Shown piece after piece: positions 13,847-22,339 of a DNA stretch of 33,765 nt (positions are counted from its first letter, which is position 1; each line of letters starts with the position of its first letter). Under the pieces are notes generated by a model. The model saw only the letters and a program-made list of their open reading frames with translations, was not told the DNA's origin and did no database searches. A program made the translations under genes and the position numbers. This stretch comes from a virus: IMG/VR virus record IMGVR_UViG_3300046507_000899, positions 1 to 33,765 of that record; one strand, given 5' to 3'.

Positions 13847-15219
13847 TTCGTGGTCTCCAGTTTGATGGGGATCAGCAGTCCGGTGGCATAGGTGACGCCA
13901 AGTGTCGTGGCCGCGCCAAGGGTGGCCGTCAACTGGTAAGAGAAGGTGTTTGCGTCAATCACATGCACTGGCGAGAAGCCTCCGTTGTAGCCCGCCGGCA
14001 CCACGTTGGCGATTGCTGCCACGCTGCCTTCGGTATGTGGATGGCCTGGGCAGGTCACTGTAACTGTCGTTCCGTTGCTGGTGATAGCCGTGATGTCATA
14101 GGGGTGCTCGCGCAGATTTACCTGATTCGTGGACGCGTCCGCTCCAGTGACGATAAGTTCTTGTCCGGCTGCGATTTGCGACCAACTATTCGGCGTATCG
14201 TAGTTGATGTTCGCCGCAGCGCGCAGAGCGTAATCGATCATGCCTGCGGATGTATTCTGAACGCGGATTTTAGTGCGGCGAGAGTCGATTTTGATGGGTG
14301 ACCCGGTATAGAGCAGCGGGTATTGTGTGTCGGTGGTAGCCACGTTGTTCGTGTCGCCGTACAGCAGCCCCGCCGTGTACTCAGAATAGAGCGTGACCGG
14401 GCCGGACGTTGGCGTGACGGCACTCGATGCAGCCGACAGGGCGCCCGTGCCGATGGCGTTACGCGCGCGCACCTTGACCGTGTAGGCCGTGCCGTTGGCA
14501 ACGCCCTGCGCCACCGTGAACACCACGGGGTTGGGTACGTTGGTCAGGGCCGCCACCTGGCTGCCGGCGGCATACAGGAACGCATCATAGCTGGTGATAG
14601 GGCTGTTGCCAGTGCTGCCTGCGGCGTAGGCCGCCGTCACCGTGGCGTTGCCGCCGCTGACCGAGCTGATCGTCGGCGCGCCGGGCACCGTCGGGACGAT
14701 GACGCCCGTCGGCGTGGCGCTATTCGAGACCGCGCTCGCCACGCTCTTGTCGAAGCCATTGATGGTCTTGACGGTGGCCGTCACAGCGGTGCCGGCGGGC
14801 GCGTTGACCGCCACCGTGGTGGTCTCGCCCATCTGCACCTGGCCGGTGGACAGCGTCACCTCGTAGCCGATGATCGGCGTACCGCCCGCACTGGCCGGCG
14901 CCGTGAACGTCGCCAGCACGCCGCCGGCGATGGCCGTCAAGGCAAGGCCCGTCGGCGCGCCAGGCGCCGCGATGCCAGCGAATGCGCTCACGATCTTGCC
15001 GGTACTGTCGGCCAGGCCGATCGCCACACCGTCGCGGCCGATGACCAGCTTAGGCGTGATCAGCGCGGGCGCAGGCGGCTGGTAGTTGAAAGGCACGCCG
15101 CCGGACAGGTCGGTCGTGGCGTTGCCGCCGGCCACCAGTGCCGTCTCGGTGGCCGACGCCAGCGTGACGATGGTATTCGAGGCAAATTTGCGGTAACCCG
15201 CCAGCAGCTTGATCGTCAT
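13843..15219 (-). CDS. fibronectin type III domain protein, candidate head fiber
   Basis: 458 aa. An N-terminal domain (1-82, MTIKLLAGYRKFASNTIVTL) is followed by two fibronectin type III repeats at about 85-170 (APGAPTGLALTAIAGG, PIIGYEVTLSTG) and 178-270 (PGAPTISSVSGGNATVTAAY, ITSYDAFLY). A beta-rich C-terminal domain of about 185 residues follows (LYSEYTAGLLYGDTN onward). FN3 and other Ig-like domains on phage heads and tails usually bind surface sugars. It overlaps the 101-aa gene upstream and the propeller gene downstream by ATGA, so the three are made together. Capsid attachment is inferred from location. Confidence 0.68.
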   Translation of the reverse strand: MTIKLLAGYRKFASNTIVTLASATETALVAGGNATTDLSGGVPFNYQPPAPALITPKLVIGRDGVAIGLADSTGKIVSAFAGIAAPGAPTGLALTAIAGGVLATFTAPASAGGTPIIGYEVTLSTGQVQMGETTTVAVNAPAGTAVTATVKTINGFDKSVASAVSNSATPTGVIVPTVPGAPTISSVSGGNATVTAAYAAGSTGNSPITSYDAFLYAAGSQVAALTNVPNPVVFTVAQGVANGTAYTVKVRARNAIGTGALSAASSAVTPTSGPVTLYSEYTAGLLYGDTNNVATTDTQYPLLYTGSPIKIDSRRTKIRVQNTSAGMIDYALRAAANINYDTPNSWSQIAAGQELIVTGADASTNQVNLREHPYDITAITSNGTTVTVTCPGHPHTEGSVAAIANVVPAGYNGGFSPVHVIDANTFSYQLTATLGAATTLGVTYATGLLIPIKLETTK

Positions 15220-15521
15220 GGCTTTGCCTTTACCTTATTTTCCATCGGGCGCCTGGTCTTCGTCTCTGGCGCGGGCGCCGGGTTACTCGCCGGCGTTGGC
15301 GCCATCTGATTTGTCGGCGCGCTCGGCGCGCCATTTTCAGGCTGGGCGCGCATGGCGTTATCGGGCGCTGAATGAATTTCCACGGCAGGTTCCTCGAAAT
15401 GGATCAGTCCAGCGGCGCGCAAATCCCTGGCGACCGACAGCGGCATGCCGCCTTCATGGCCGCGCTGCAGGTTCCAGTTGCCGTGGACGAAGTCAGTTTT
15501 TGCTGTCACTGTGACGTTCAT
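15216..15521 (-). CDS. small head-module protein, unknown
   Basis: 101 aa from MNVTVTAKTDFVHGNWNLQR, with GGAG six bases before the ATG at 15521. The N-terminal half reads GGMPLSVARDLRAAGLIHFE, a short motif often seen in small proteins encoded next to the capsid gene. The C-terminal half is Pro/Ala/Asn-rich and disordered (APTNQMAPTPASNPAPAPE) with a basic end (RRPMENKVKAKP). It overlaps the FN3 gene by four bases. It could be a linker or decoration cofactor; function not recognised. Confidence 0.66.
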   Translation of the reverse strand: MNVTVTAKTDFVHGNWNLQRGHEGGMPLSVARDLRAAGLIHFEEPAVEIHSAPDNAMRAQPENGAPSAPTNQMAPTPASNPAPAPETKTRRPMENKVKAKP

Positions 15522-15568
15522 CGTGTTCTCCAGGGCCCGGCGCATAGCGAGCCGGGCCGCGCTACCCA

Positions 15569-16735
15569 TTAGGGCGTGATGTCGCCTTTGACGAATGCCT
15601 CGGGACGGTACACTGCCAGCGCCAGGCGCTCTTCGGCCAGGATCGTCACCAGGTTGTTGACGAAGTCGTCCTCGTTCTCAGTGGCGATCGTGACCGCCGC
15701 CTGCTGGCGGTCAAACACCTGCGCGCCGAGGCGGAAGGCGCCCACCAGGAAGGTGTCGGCGGTCATCGCCTGGGTCGCCACGACCGGACGGCCCCACAGG
15801 CCAGGCTGCGCCAGCGACTGCGGATTGGCGAAGATGTAGGCGCCGGTCGAATCCTTGGTCAGCTCGATCGCCGCCCAGTCCGCAGGATGCAGCACGATGC
15901 CCGTCGATGGATATTCGGCCAACTCGGCCTGCAGCAGTGCCAGGCGCAGCACGTCGATGCGCGTCGCGTTGGCGACCGGGATCGGCGCGGCGTAGGCGGT
16001 CGCCTGCGTGTAGACGCCATTCAGGTTGTTGCCGACGCCCGAACCTTTCAACAGCTGCGCTTCCTCGACCAGCATCAGGCCGTAGCGCAGCTTCTCATCG
16101 ATGATCGACTGCAGCGCGGGGAAATCCGCCAGGATCTCGCTGGATGCCTTGATGAAGTGCGGAATCTTGACCACCGATGCGTTTTTCAGCGCGAAGGTGA
16201 TGCTCGATTCGGGCTTGCGCGCGCCTTCGGCGGTCGTCGCCGCGTTGTTGTCGAACCCGGTTTCCTGCAAATACTGGATCAGGGCCGATCCGGTGGTGCC
16301 CGGCGAGAGCAGGTCACGAACTGTCATGCGACGCTGCGGAGCCAGCTGCACGCCCGCCAGCCGGTCGGGCGCGATGCCCTGGCCGGCACTGCCAGACAGG
16401 CTGGTGATGGCTTTCAGGCTCACCGTCATCTTGCTGGACTTGCCCCAGCCTTCGGCGACGCGCTCTTTCAGCGCGGCCGATTCGATCACCTGCTCGCCCA
16501 CGGATTTCGCGCGGCCATCGCCGTCATCGCCGCCGCGGCGAGCCTGCTTCTGCTGCACTTCCAGCAGCTGCGCCTGGATTTCGCCCTGCTTGACCAGCAA
16601 CTCGTCAACGCGGCCCTTCGTCTCGGCCGACATGTCGCCAGCCTTCTTGGCCTCGGCCATCGCCTTTTCGCCTTGTTCTTTGACCTGGTCGCTGATCTTG
16701 TCCAGCGCTTTTTTCACTTCGATTTCGTCGCTCAT
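15569..16735 (-). CDS. HK97-type major capsid protein
   Basis: 388 aa. Residues about 1-80 form a charged coiled coil (QVKEQGEKAMAEAKKAGDMS), the delta domain that scaffolds procapsid assembly and is removed by the protease. The rest holds the HK97 fold: TVRDLLSPGTTGSALIQYLQ (N-arm/E-loop side), SVVKIPHFIKASSEILADFP (spine helix side), then LMLVEEAQLLKGSGVGNNLN and a C-terminal RLALAVYRPEAFVKGDITP, all typical of this family. The start at 16735 has AAGG eight bases upstream; an upstream in-frame extension lacks an SD. The protease gene lies 10 bases upstream. Confidence 0.93.
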   Translation of the reverse strand: MSDEIEVKKALDKISDQVKEQGEKAMAEAKKAGDMSAETKGRVDELLVKQGEIQAQLLEVQQKQARRGGDDGDGRAKSVGEQVIESAALKERVAEGWGKSSKMTVSLKAITSLSGSAGQGIAPDRLAGVQLAPQRRMTVRDLLSPGTTGSALIQYLQETGFDNNAATTAEGARKPESSITFALKNASVVKIPHFIKASSEILADFPALQSIIDEKLRYGLMLVEEAQLLKGSGVGNNLNGVYTQATAYAAPIPVANATRIDVLRLALLQAELAEYPSTGIVLHPADWAAIELTKDSTGAYIFANPQSLAQPGLWGRPVVATQAMTADTFLVGAFRLGAQVFDRQQAAVTIATENEDDFVNNLVTILAEERLALAVYRPEAFVKGDITP

Positions 16736-16745
16736 GGGGTTTGCC

Positions 16746-17432
16746 TTAATTGGTAGTGGTGGTGAAATTCCGCAGCGCGGAAAGGAGTTCGCTTCGGTCG
16801 CCACCGGACTCACTCCGGGAAAGCAGTTTCGACAGACCGCCGCCGGCGATGGCGGTGGCCTGCGATTTCGAGAACCCTGCCTCGCGCAGGAAGTCCTCAA
16901 ATTCGGGAAGGCTGGGCAGGCGCCCGGCCTTGATGGTGTGGCGCAGGGATTTGACGCTGTCGACCTGGGCCTCAGCGTTGGCCGGGAAGGTCACGATGCT
17001 GATCTCGACCAGTTCGAGCTTGAGCAGCGTGCGAATGCCGGTCTTCTCGTTCCAGCTGTCCTCCAGCACGTAGTAACCGATCGAAAGGCCCTTGACGACC
17101 CGGCGCTGCATCAGCACATACGCCTCGCCAGCGCGCACGATCTGGTCCTTGAGCAAAAAACCCTCGACTTTCAGGCCACGAGCATCCTCAGCCAGCGCCG
17201 TGTAGCCGCCGATCGGTTCGTCCGGGTTGTGCTGCCACAGCGCCGGCAGCGGATCGCCGGCGGCGGCGATCGCCTTTAAACTGTCGGCAAAGGCGCCTGG
17301 AGCCACGATCTCACCGTAGCTGTCGGTATTGCCGAAAACCGAGCCGTAGCCGGCAAAGCTGCCGTCCTCATTCACGGCGTCGGCCTTGAACGAAAACTGT
17401 TTGTGCTCGACCACCTTGCTTTTATGCGTCAT
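16746..17432 (-). CDS. HK97-family prohead protease
   Basis: 228 aa. A serine protease of the U35/S78 type that cuts the capsid delta domain during maturation. Seen: FAGYGSVFGNTDSYGEIVAP (fold start), WQHNPDEPIG (catalytic His, about 67) and VVKGLSIGYYVLED (catalytic Ser, about 116), then LLKLELVEISIVTFPANAEA, the conserved end of the protease domain. The last 60 residues (PSLPEFEDFLREAGFSKSQA) are a helical tail. It overlaps the portal gene by 11 bases. Confidence 0.92.
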   Translation of the reverse strand: MTHKSKVVEHKQFSFKADAVNEDGSFAGYGSVFGNTDSYGEIVAPGAFADSLKAIAAAGDPLPALWQHNPDEPIGGYTALAEDARGLKVEGFLLKDQIVRAGEAYVLMQRRVVKGLSIGYYVLEDSWNEKTGIRTLLKLELVEISIVTFPANAEAQVDSVKSLRHTIKAGRLPSLPEFEDFLREAGFSKSQATAIAGGGLSKLLSRSESGGDRSELLSALRNFTTTTN

Positions 17433-18699
17433 TTTTATCCTCGGGCGCGATGCCCAGCCACGTCAGCACTGCCGACTTGGCCGTTTGGGCGGTGTTGGTG
17501 ATTTTTCCCAGTAGCGAGAGCGGGACCATGTTGCTTTGCACAGTTAGCTCGTCACCGCCGGCCACCGGCGGCAGGTTTTCTAGGGCGCGGATCTCGTTGT
17601 GCGTCATCCAGCCGTTTTGGGCCGCCGAAGCGTAAAAGGCAGCACGCGCGGCCGAGTCGGCGCGCAGCAATCCTTCCAGGCTGTACTCGGCGTAATATTT
17701 CGTGCGGTCGGCAGCCGACATCAGGCTTTTTTTGATGCCCTGCTCGATGCGTGTCAGGTAAGGGCGCAACGCGAAGGTCAGAAAACCCAGCATGATCTGT
17801 TCTCGCCCGGTGCCCCAGTTCGACACCGCGGTGCCGTGACCGATCATCGCCGGCGGAACCTGGTACCAGCGGCACAGTTCTTCAGTATTGAAGGTGCGCG
17901 TTTCCAGCATTTGCGCGTCCAGCGGGTTGATGCTGAGTGGGACGTAGGTGGTATCGCCTTCCAGCAGCATCATGCGTCCGCCGGTTTCGGAGCTGCCGAA
18001 CAGACCGTCCATCAGCTTAGCTTTTGCCTTCTCGCGCTGCTCGGGATTCATGAATGCTTTCATCGACAGCACCGCGGACGGCCGCATCCCGTTCGAGAAC
18101 ATCGTCGCGCTGGCTTTATCGGCCGCCAGCGCGGCGCCGAAACTGAGGCGGGCGTTGGTGACCGGGGATAATCCGACCAGGCCATCAACGCCAAAACCTT
18201 TGACATGCCAGATCTGATCCTCGCTGTACTCGATATAACCTTTCGGGTCCGAATAGCAGAACAACACTTCGCCATTCGGCAGGCGGCGTAACGTCATCAG
18301 ATCGGGCCGCAGCGGATACAGTGACACCAGCCTGGAGCCGGCGTAGGTCTTGAGGCAGAACGAATTTCCCCACAGGCAGAGCTGCGCAATGACTGCCTCC
18401 CAGAATTCGACAGCCGTCATGTCCGCGTTGGGCGAGTCATGCAGAATGGCGTAGAGCGGGTGATCACGCGCGACACTGCGCGCCTCGCCGTTTCGCTGGT
18501 ACATGATCAGCGGCAGGGTCGAGATCGTTTCCGAAATCAGCCGCACGCATGCCCACACCGTCGCCAGCTGCATCGCTGTCTTCTCGTTGATCTGCTGACC
18601 GGCGGCGTTGCCGCCGATCGCTGATCTGTAGCCGGTGATATCGCGCAAGGCGAACGCTTTTTGACGCAACCATGCGCCAGCTTTTCGGAGAATATTCAT
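17422..18699 (-). CDS. portal protein, HK97 family
   Basis: 425 aa, forming the dodecameric ring through which DNA enters and leaves the head. Family signs: TAMQLATVWACVRLISETIS (about 40-60), LPLIMYQRNGEARSVARDHP, then ILHDSPNADMTAVEFWEAVI, and the C-terminal half with PPAMIGHGTAVSNWGTGREQ, which is nearly invariant in this family. Length is typical. It lies three bases after TerL. Confidence 0.94.
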   Translation of the reverse strand: MNILRKAGAWLRQKAFALRDITGYRSAIGGNAAGQQINEKTAMQLATVWACVRLISETISTLPLIMYQRNGEARSVARDHPLYAILHDSPNADMTAVEFWEAVIAQLCLWGNSFCLKTYAGSRLVSLYPLRPDLMTLRRLPNGEVLFCYSDPKGYIEYSEDQIWHVKGFGVDGLVGLSPVTNARLSFGAALAADKASATMFSNGMRPSAVLSMKAFMNPEQREKAKAKLMDGLFGSSETGGRMMLLEGDTTYVPLSINPLDAQMLETRTFNTEELCRWYQVPPAMIGHGTAVSNWGTGREQIMLGFLTFALRPYLTRIEQGIKKSLMSAADRTKYYAEYSLEGLLRADSAARAAFYASAAQNGWMTHNEIRALENLPPVAGGDELTVQSNMVPLSLLGKITNTAQTAKSAVLTWLGIAPEDKNDA

Positions 18700-18702
18700 G
18701 CG

Positions 18703-20241
18703 TTACCGGTCGTTTAGATAATCGTCGAGGTTGCTGTCTTGGCTTTCTGCTTGCGGCCTCACACCTACTGCCATGGCCAGCGCGACCATGCCATCGATGC
18801 GGCCTGTCGCCTTGCCTTTGACGAATTTGCGGTTCTCCGACGGATCCTTGACGACCGTCGCATTCGCAGCGCACATCGACAGCACCGGATGATTCTCGTG
18901 TCGCAGCTTTCGCGACAGCAGCAACGATTCCAGTTCGCGGATCGCCGGCGACATCGAAACGAAGCCCTGCCCGAACTCGACAAACAGCGCCAGCTCTTCC
19001 GGACTGAAACCGGCCCGCACCAACCACGGCAACAGGAATTTCATGTTGTAGCGGTCGAACGCCAGGGCGCGGACCGTGTACCGATCGAAAACCTGGCGCA
19101 GATGCGCCGCAATGAACTCGTACTCGATCGCGGCGCCCGGCGTCGTCTGCAGGTAGCCCTGTTGCTGCCACAAGTCGTAGGGAACTCGATCGGCCCGGGA
19201 TTTTTCAGCCAGTCCGGCCTCCGGTAGCCAGAACGTCGGTTCTACGCCCCAGTTCTCCTCCTGCTCGGAGATCATCACCAGCGCCGTCAGGTCGCTGACG
19301 CTGGATAGATCCAGGCCGGCAAACACTTCCGCGCCGCGCTCAAACGGCGCCGGCGCGCCGCCGTTCTCCTGCCACACCGAGCGCGTCACAAACGGGCTGC
19401 GCGCCTCGACGCGCTGGTTCAAAATCAGGTTGCGGTAGCCTGCCTCGGCGCTGGGCATGCGCTTCGCGTCCGACGCCTGCCGGAAGACCTCTTCCTTATT
19501 CATGAAGTCGTCGAAATGCGGGTTCGCCGCACGGATCGCCTCCTCGCTGAATGGGTCCAGGTCCAGAGGTGCCGTGCACAGCTCGACCTTGATACGCGGG
19601 TCGGCGCCGGTCAAGCCATCGTCGATCAACAGGCTGAGCAGGTCCGCATCGGTCGGCGCCTGCGTCGAAATTACGATCGACAGTGGCGATTCCTGGGCGG
19701 CGCTGGCCGTTTCCAGTGCCTCATACAGTTCCGACCGCGGCCCTTTCACCTGGCCCAGCTCGTCGTGCACCACAAACACGGGACTGAGGCCGTATGCCGT
19801 GGCCGCGTCAGCGCTGAGAGCGCGGTAAAGCGTGCCGATTTCCTGGCAGTGCAGCTGCTTGGCCGTGTCACGCACGCCCACATATTCGGACAGATCGGGC
19901 GACATGCGCACCACCTTAGCCGCCAGCGCGAACAAAATCGCCGCCTGATCGCGCGATTGCGCCGCACTGTAAAGCTGGCTGTTCGGCTTGGCCTCCGGTC
20001 CGCACAGGTGGAGCAGCAGCAGGAAGGCAGACAGCGCTGTCTTCGCGTTCTTGCGGGCCATCGACAGGATGAACACGCGCGTGGGCGAGTCGTAAATCCG
20101 GCAGATCCAGCGGCGCTGGTGCCTTGTCAATTTCACGGGCTTGCCGACCAGGCGCCCCTCGGGAATGCGACAATGCTCTTCGATCCAGGCGATGTTACGT
20201 TCGCCCCGGGTCAGTTTCTTTCGTCGAGTGCCAGTTCCCAC
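18703..20241 (-). CDS. terminase large subunit (TerL)
   Basis: 512 aa. The packaging motor: an N-terminal ATPase pumps DNA into the procapsid and a C-terminal RNase-H-like nuclease cuts it. Seen: a Walker A-like SMARKNAKT at 60-68 (the variant form of Terminase_1/HK97 TerL), Walker B FVVHDELG at 156-163 with its Asp-Glu, a coupling region with STQAPTDADL (192-201), and the nuclease start FAGLDLSSVSDLTAL with D312. A late KGKATGRIDGMVALAMAVG near the end also fits. The start is GTG 20241, inside the last 31 bases of TerS; AAGG is ten bases upstream. Confidence 0.94.
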   Translation of the reverse strand: MGTGTRRKKLTRGERNIAWIEEHCRIPEGRLVGKPVKLTRHQRRWICRIYDSPTRVFILSMARKNAKTALSAFLLLLHLCGPEAKPNSQLYSAAQSRDQAAILFALAAKVVRMSPDLSEYVGVRDTAKQLHCQEIGTLYRALSADAATAYGLSPVFVVHDELGQVKGPRSELYEALETASAAQESPLSIVISTQAPTDADLLSLLIDDGLTGADPRIKVELCTAPLDLDPFSEEAIRAANPHFDDFMNKEEVFRQASDAKRMPSAEAGYRNLILNQRVEARSPFVTRSVWQENGGAPAPFERGAEVFAGLDLSSVSDLTALVMISEQEENWGVEPTFWLPEAGLAEKSRADRVPYDLWQQQGYLQTTPGAAIEYEFIAAHLRQVFDRYTVRALAFDRYNMKFLLPWLVRAGFSPEELALFVEFGQGFVSMSPAIRELESLLLSRKLRHENHPVLSMCAANATVVKDPSENRKFVKGKATGRIDGMVALAMAVGVRPQAESQDSNLDDYLNDR

Positions 20242-20672
20242 GGTTTGCGTGCCTTTTTCTGATTGCCGATGGTGCGGCCGACCGTGGTCGGATGCTCGAC
20301 GGCCTGCCGCGTGATGCGTAGCCGCGTCGCCAGCGATGACGCCGCCCGGCTCTCGCGCTCGGACATGGCCAGCAAACGGTCGTAGCGTTTCAATCCGTCG
20401 TCATCGGCCAGCCAAGAGCGGTCGAAATTGATCAGCTCGTCGGCCAGCAGGCGCGCCTGCACGATGTGCCGGCAGTAGAGTTCCAGCAGTGGCGCATGCG
20501 TCGGCGTAAAGGCGCTGGCCGGCTGGTCGTTGACGACCTCGGCCCACACCAGCTGCTCGGAATCGCTCATGTGCAGCGGGGCGGCCAAGCGGCTTGCCTC
20601 ACGGACGAGTGGCGCGAGGCCCATGCCGACGGTTTCAAGCGCCGCCGCTGATTTTCTGCCTCGTGTCGCCAT
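20211..20672 (-). CDS. terminase small subunit (TerS, P27-like)
   Basis: 153 aa. Recognises the packaging site and feeds DNA to TerL. Helical and basic at the C-terminus. LRITRQAVEHPTTVGRTIGN and LLELYCRHIVQARLLADELI resemble P27-family small terminases. The gene overlaps TerL by 31 bases and follows a 123-bp gap after an HNH gene, as in HK97-like cos phages. The ATG at 20672 has no good SD within ten bases (an AAGG is 12 away), so translation may be weak. Confidence 0.82.
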   Translation of the reverse strand: MATRGRKSAAALETVGMGLAPLVREASRLAAPLHMSDSEQLVWAEVVNDQPASAFTPTHAPLLELYCRHIVQARLLADELINFDRSWLADDDGLKRYDRLLAMSERESRAASSLATRLRITRQAVEHPTTVGRTIGNQKKARKPWELALDERN

Positions 20673-20795
20673 TTTTAAGCGCTGCCTTTTTTACTTTTTT
20701 TGTCCACGTTTATGAACGTAGTGGGAATGACCGGTCCTGCCCGGCGAACGCGCCACACTTTTTGCCCGCCCCACCCCTGTAATTATTTCGTGCAA
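20673..20795 (-). other. noncoding gap between HNH and TerS, candidate cos/packaging site
   Basis: This 123-bp stretch has no gene. In many HNH-terminase phages the cos site lies here. It contains the palindrome ACGTTTATGAACGT (20706-20719), the eight-base palindrome GACCGGTC (about 20729-20736), a GC-rich run (GCCCGCCCCACCCC) and a T-rich stretch beside TerS. No cohesive end can be called from sequence alone. Confidence 0.4.
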
Positions 20796-21116
20796 CTAAA
20801 CCGGCCATCCATCCGGGCCCACGGTCTTCTTCGGCTGCGGCGCCGACTTTCCCTGTTCCTCTGCAGTCTTGGCATCGTGGCAGGGCTGGCAAATCGCCTG
20901 GAGGTTGCTCTCTTGATCCATGCGCGCTTGCGACCAGCGCAGCAGCTTTGCCGTCGCCTTGCACACGATATGGTCGACCGCAACGGCGAAGGTGACGCGC
21001 CCCTTGCGCTGGCATGGCTGGCACAGACCACAGTCGCGGGCCATGATGCGCTTGCGGATCCGGTCCCAGGCAGCGCCGTAGCCGCGGGACTGGCGGGATT
21101 CTTTCGACCAGGCCAT
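20796..21116 (-). CDS. HNH endonuclease, packaging-associated
   Basis: 106 aa. It holds an HNH/ββα-metal core: two Cys pairs CGLCQPC and AICQPCHDAK, a central AVDHIV with the catalytic His, and ESNLQAICQPCHDAKTAEEQ, where Asn and final His complete H-N-H. Proteins of this sort beside terminases help cleave cos and are needed for packaging in HK97-like phages. The start MAWSKESRQSRGYG at 21116 overlaps the stop of the gene before (TGATG). Confidence 0.9.
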   Translation of the reverse strand: MAWSKESRQSRGYGAAWDRIRKRIMARDCGLCQPCQRKGRVTFAVAVDHIVCKATAKLLRWSQARMDQESNLQAICQPCHDAKTAEEQGKSAPQPKKTVGPDGWPV

Positions 21117-21433
21117 CAGCCCGCGTGAATGCGATGCAGAACGAGTGCAGCAAAGCCGCACAGTACGAGCGCGCTCATAAAAGCACCGCCTGCCGCGCCG
21201 GATGCTGGGCGCCAGAACTGCCACCACGGCGCCGGCTGCCACGGTTGCACCTCTTCGAATGCGCCAAGCACCGAAAGGTCGACGTCATTGCTCAGCACCA
21301 TCACGCGGACGTCAGGCGGCATCTTCGACTGCACGTACCCGGCCAGGACTTCGCGCTGGTCCTTGGAGAGGATGCAGTGCGCTTGCACCACCAGAGTATC
21401 GCCAGCGCGCAGGCGCAGCTTGGTGATGCTCAT
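21116..21433 (-). CDS. small phage protein with C-terminal membrane helix, unknown
   Basis: 105 aa from MSITKLRLRAGDTLVVQAHC. The N-terminal half looks like a small beta/helix domain (ILSKDQREVLAGYVQSKMPP then DVRVMVLSNDVDLSVLGAFE). The Trp-rich linker WQPAPWWQFWRP leads to a hydrophobic helix GGAFMSALVLCGFAALVLHR near the end. Topology suggests a membrane-tethered protein with a cytoplasmic N-domain. An ATG at 21448 would add five residues. It overlaps the HNH start. I recognise no function; its place in the late operon suggests a structural, lysis-timing or exclusion role. Confidence 0.62.
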   Translation of the reverse strand: MSITKLRLRAGDTLVVQAHCILSKDQREVLAGYVQSKMPPDVRVMVLSNDVDLSVLGAFEEVQPWQPAPWWQFWRPASGAAGGAFMSALVLCGFAALVLHRIHAG

Positions 21434-21450
21434 CTCGCGCGGACGCATGA

Positions 21451-21882
21451 TCAGGCAACTGCTACTTCGTCCAGCGTCAGCTTCGCAGCTGGGCCGACGA
21501 CGACGGTGATCTCGTAGGTCGCGGTCAGCGCGCCGGCCGTGGCCGTGACGGTGGCCGTGCCCAACTTGCCAGCAGCCGTGACCAGCACGCCTTTGCCATC
21601 GCTGGTCAATGCAGCGGTGACGATGGTCGGGTCGGAGCTGGTCAGGGTGACGGGGTCGGTAACGGGATTGCCGGCGGCGCTGACGAGCGCGAGCGCCAGG
21701 GCGATGCTGCCGGTGTCGGTGATCTGCTTGGCCATGGTGATGTCCTTGATGGTGGTGGTGATGGATTCGACAGCGGCGCCGACGGCCTGCTCGATGGGCG
21801 CGAGCACCGGTTCGACCTTGGCCTCGACAGTGTTCAGCGCGGCGGACAGGCGGGCCAGGAGGCGGGCGATCAGTTTGCGCAT
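21451..21882 (-). CDS. phage protein with Ig-like (Big-2-type) domain
   Basis: 143 aa. The first about 50 residues are amphipathic helical (RLSAALNTVEAKVEPVLAPI, EQAVGAAVESITTTI). Then comes a bacterial Ig-like beta sandwich: SSDPTIVTAALTSDGKGVLV followed by TAAGKLGTATVTATAGALTA and TYEITVVVGPAAKL. Ig-like domains in phages decorate virions and bind surface sugars. GAGG lies six bases before the ATG. It follows a terminator (21897-21931) and precedes the HNH/terminase block. It could be a capsid or tail decoration expressed from the late operon. Confidence 0.68.
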   Translation of the reverse strand: MRKLIARLLARLSAALNTVEAKVEPVLAPIEQAVGAAVESITTTIKDITMAKQITDTGSIALALALVSAAGNPVTDPVTLTSSDPTIVTAALTSDGKGVLVTAAGKLGTATVTATAGALTATYEITVVVGPAAKLTLDEVAVA

Positions 21883-21896
21883 GGCGAACCTCAAAT

Positions 21897-21931
21897 AAAA
21901 AAGCCGCCATCGCAGTGATGCGGCTGGCGGC
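21897..21931 (-). terminator. intrinsic terminator early in the late operon
   Basis: On the minus strand GCCGCCA (21925-21931) pairs with TGGCGGC (21903-21909) around a 15-base partly structured loop, then T tract TTTTTT. It sits between the 100-aa gene (stop 22008) and the Ig-like gene. Confidence 0.75.
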
Positions 21932-22007
21932 GAACGCCTGGCTCGGACCAGGCAGGAGACACTTGAGCGGCGCCTGGGATCTCCCGGGCCTGAACCACTT
22001 TCCTCGG

Positions 22008-22310
22008 CTACTCCCCCGACAAAATAAACTGGTGTTGGAAGTAGCTGAGCGCAACCTCTTCTGCTGGGGCATCCGACTTCCACGATGTGATCCAAAAGAA
22101 CAGGTGCCTGGATATCGCACCATCACCGTCTTGATACAGGTGACGCCATCCGTCATGCTCGAAGTGGGCGATGCACATCATCGACCCATGATCAACATGC
22201 TCGATCTGAAAAACTTTGACCGGCCGGAGCAATGCCAATGCGATCAGCGTGTCACTCTCGGGAACCTCGCGAGTGAATTCGTGAACGTCCTGATTAGAAG
22301 TGATGGCCAT
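22008..22310 (-). CDS. first late gene, unknown 100-aa protein
   Basis: 100 aa from MAITSNQDVHEFTREVPESD. It is acidic, with several aromatic and His residues (IEHVDHGSMMCIAHFEHDGW and HLFFWITSWKSDAPAEE). No membrane helix or known motif. AAGG lies five bases before the ATG at 22310. It is the first gene after the pR'-like promoter and its leader terminator, so it may be the first product of antiterminated late transcription. Function not recognised. Confidence 0.7.
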   Translation of the reverse strand: MAITSNQDVHEFTREVPESDTLIALALLRPVKVFQIEHVDHGSMMCIAHFEHDGWRHLYQDGDGAISRHLFFWITSWKSDAPAEEVALSYFQHQFILSGE

Positions 22311-22339
22311 GGCAACCTTTGAAAGTGTGAGAACAATGC

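Noticed and set aside
15569-16900. Longer form of the capsid gene starting at 16900
   Set aside because: The added 55 residues are Arg/Pro/Cys-rich, overlap the protease gene antisense-like and have no SD; the ATG at 16735 has AAGG and the normal delta-domain start.
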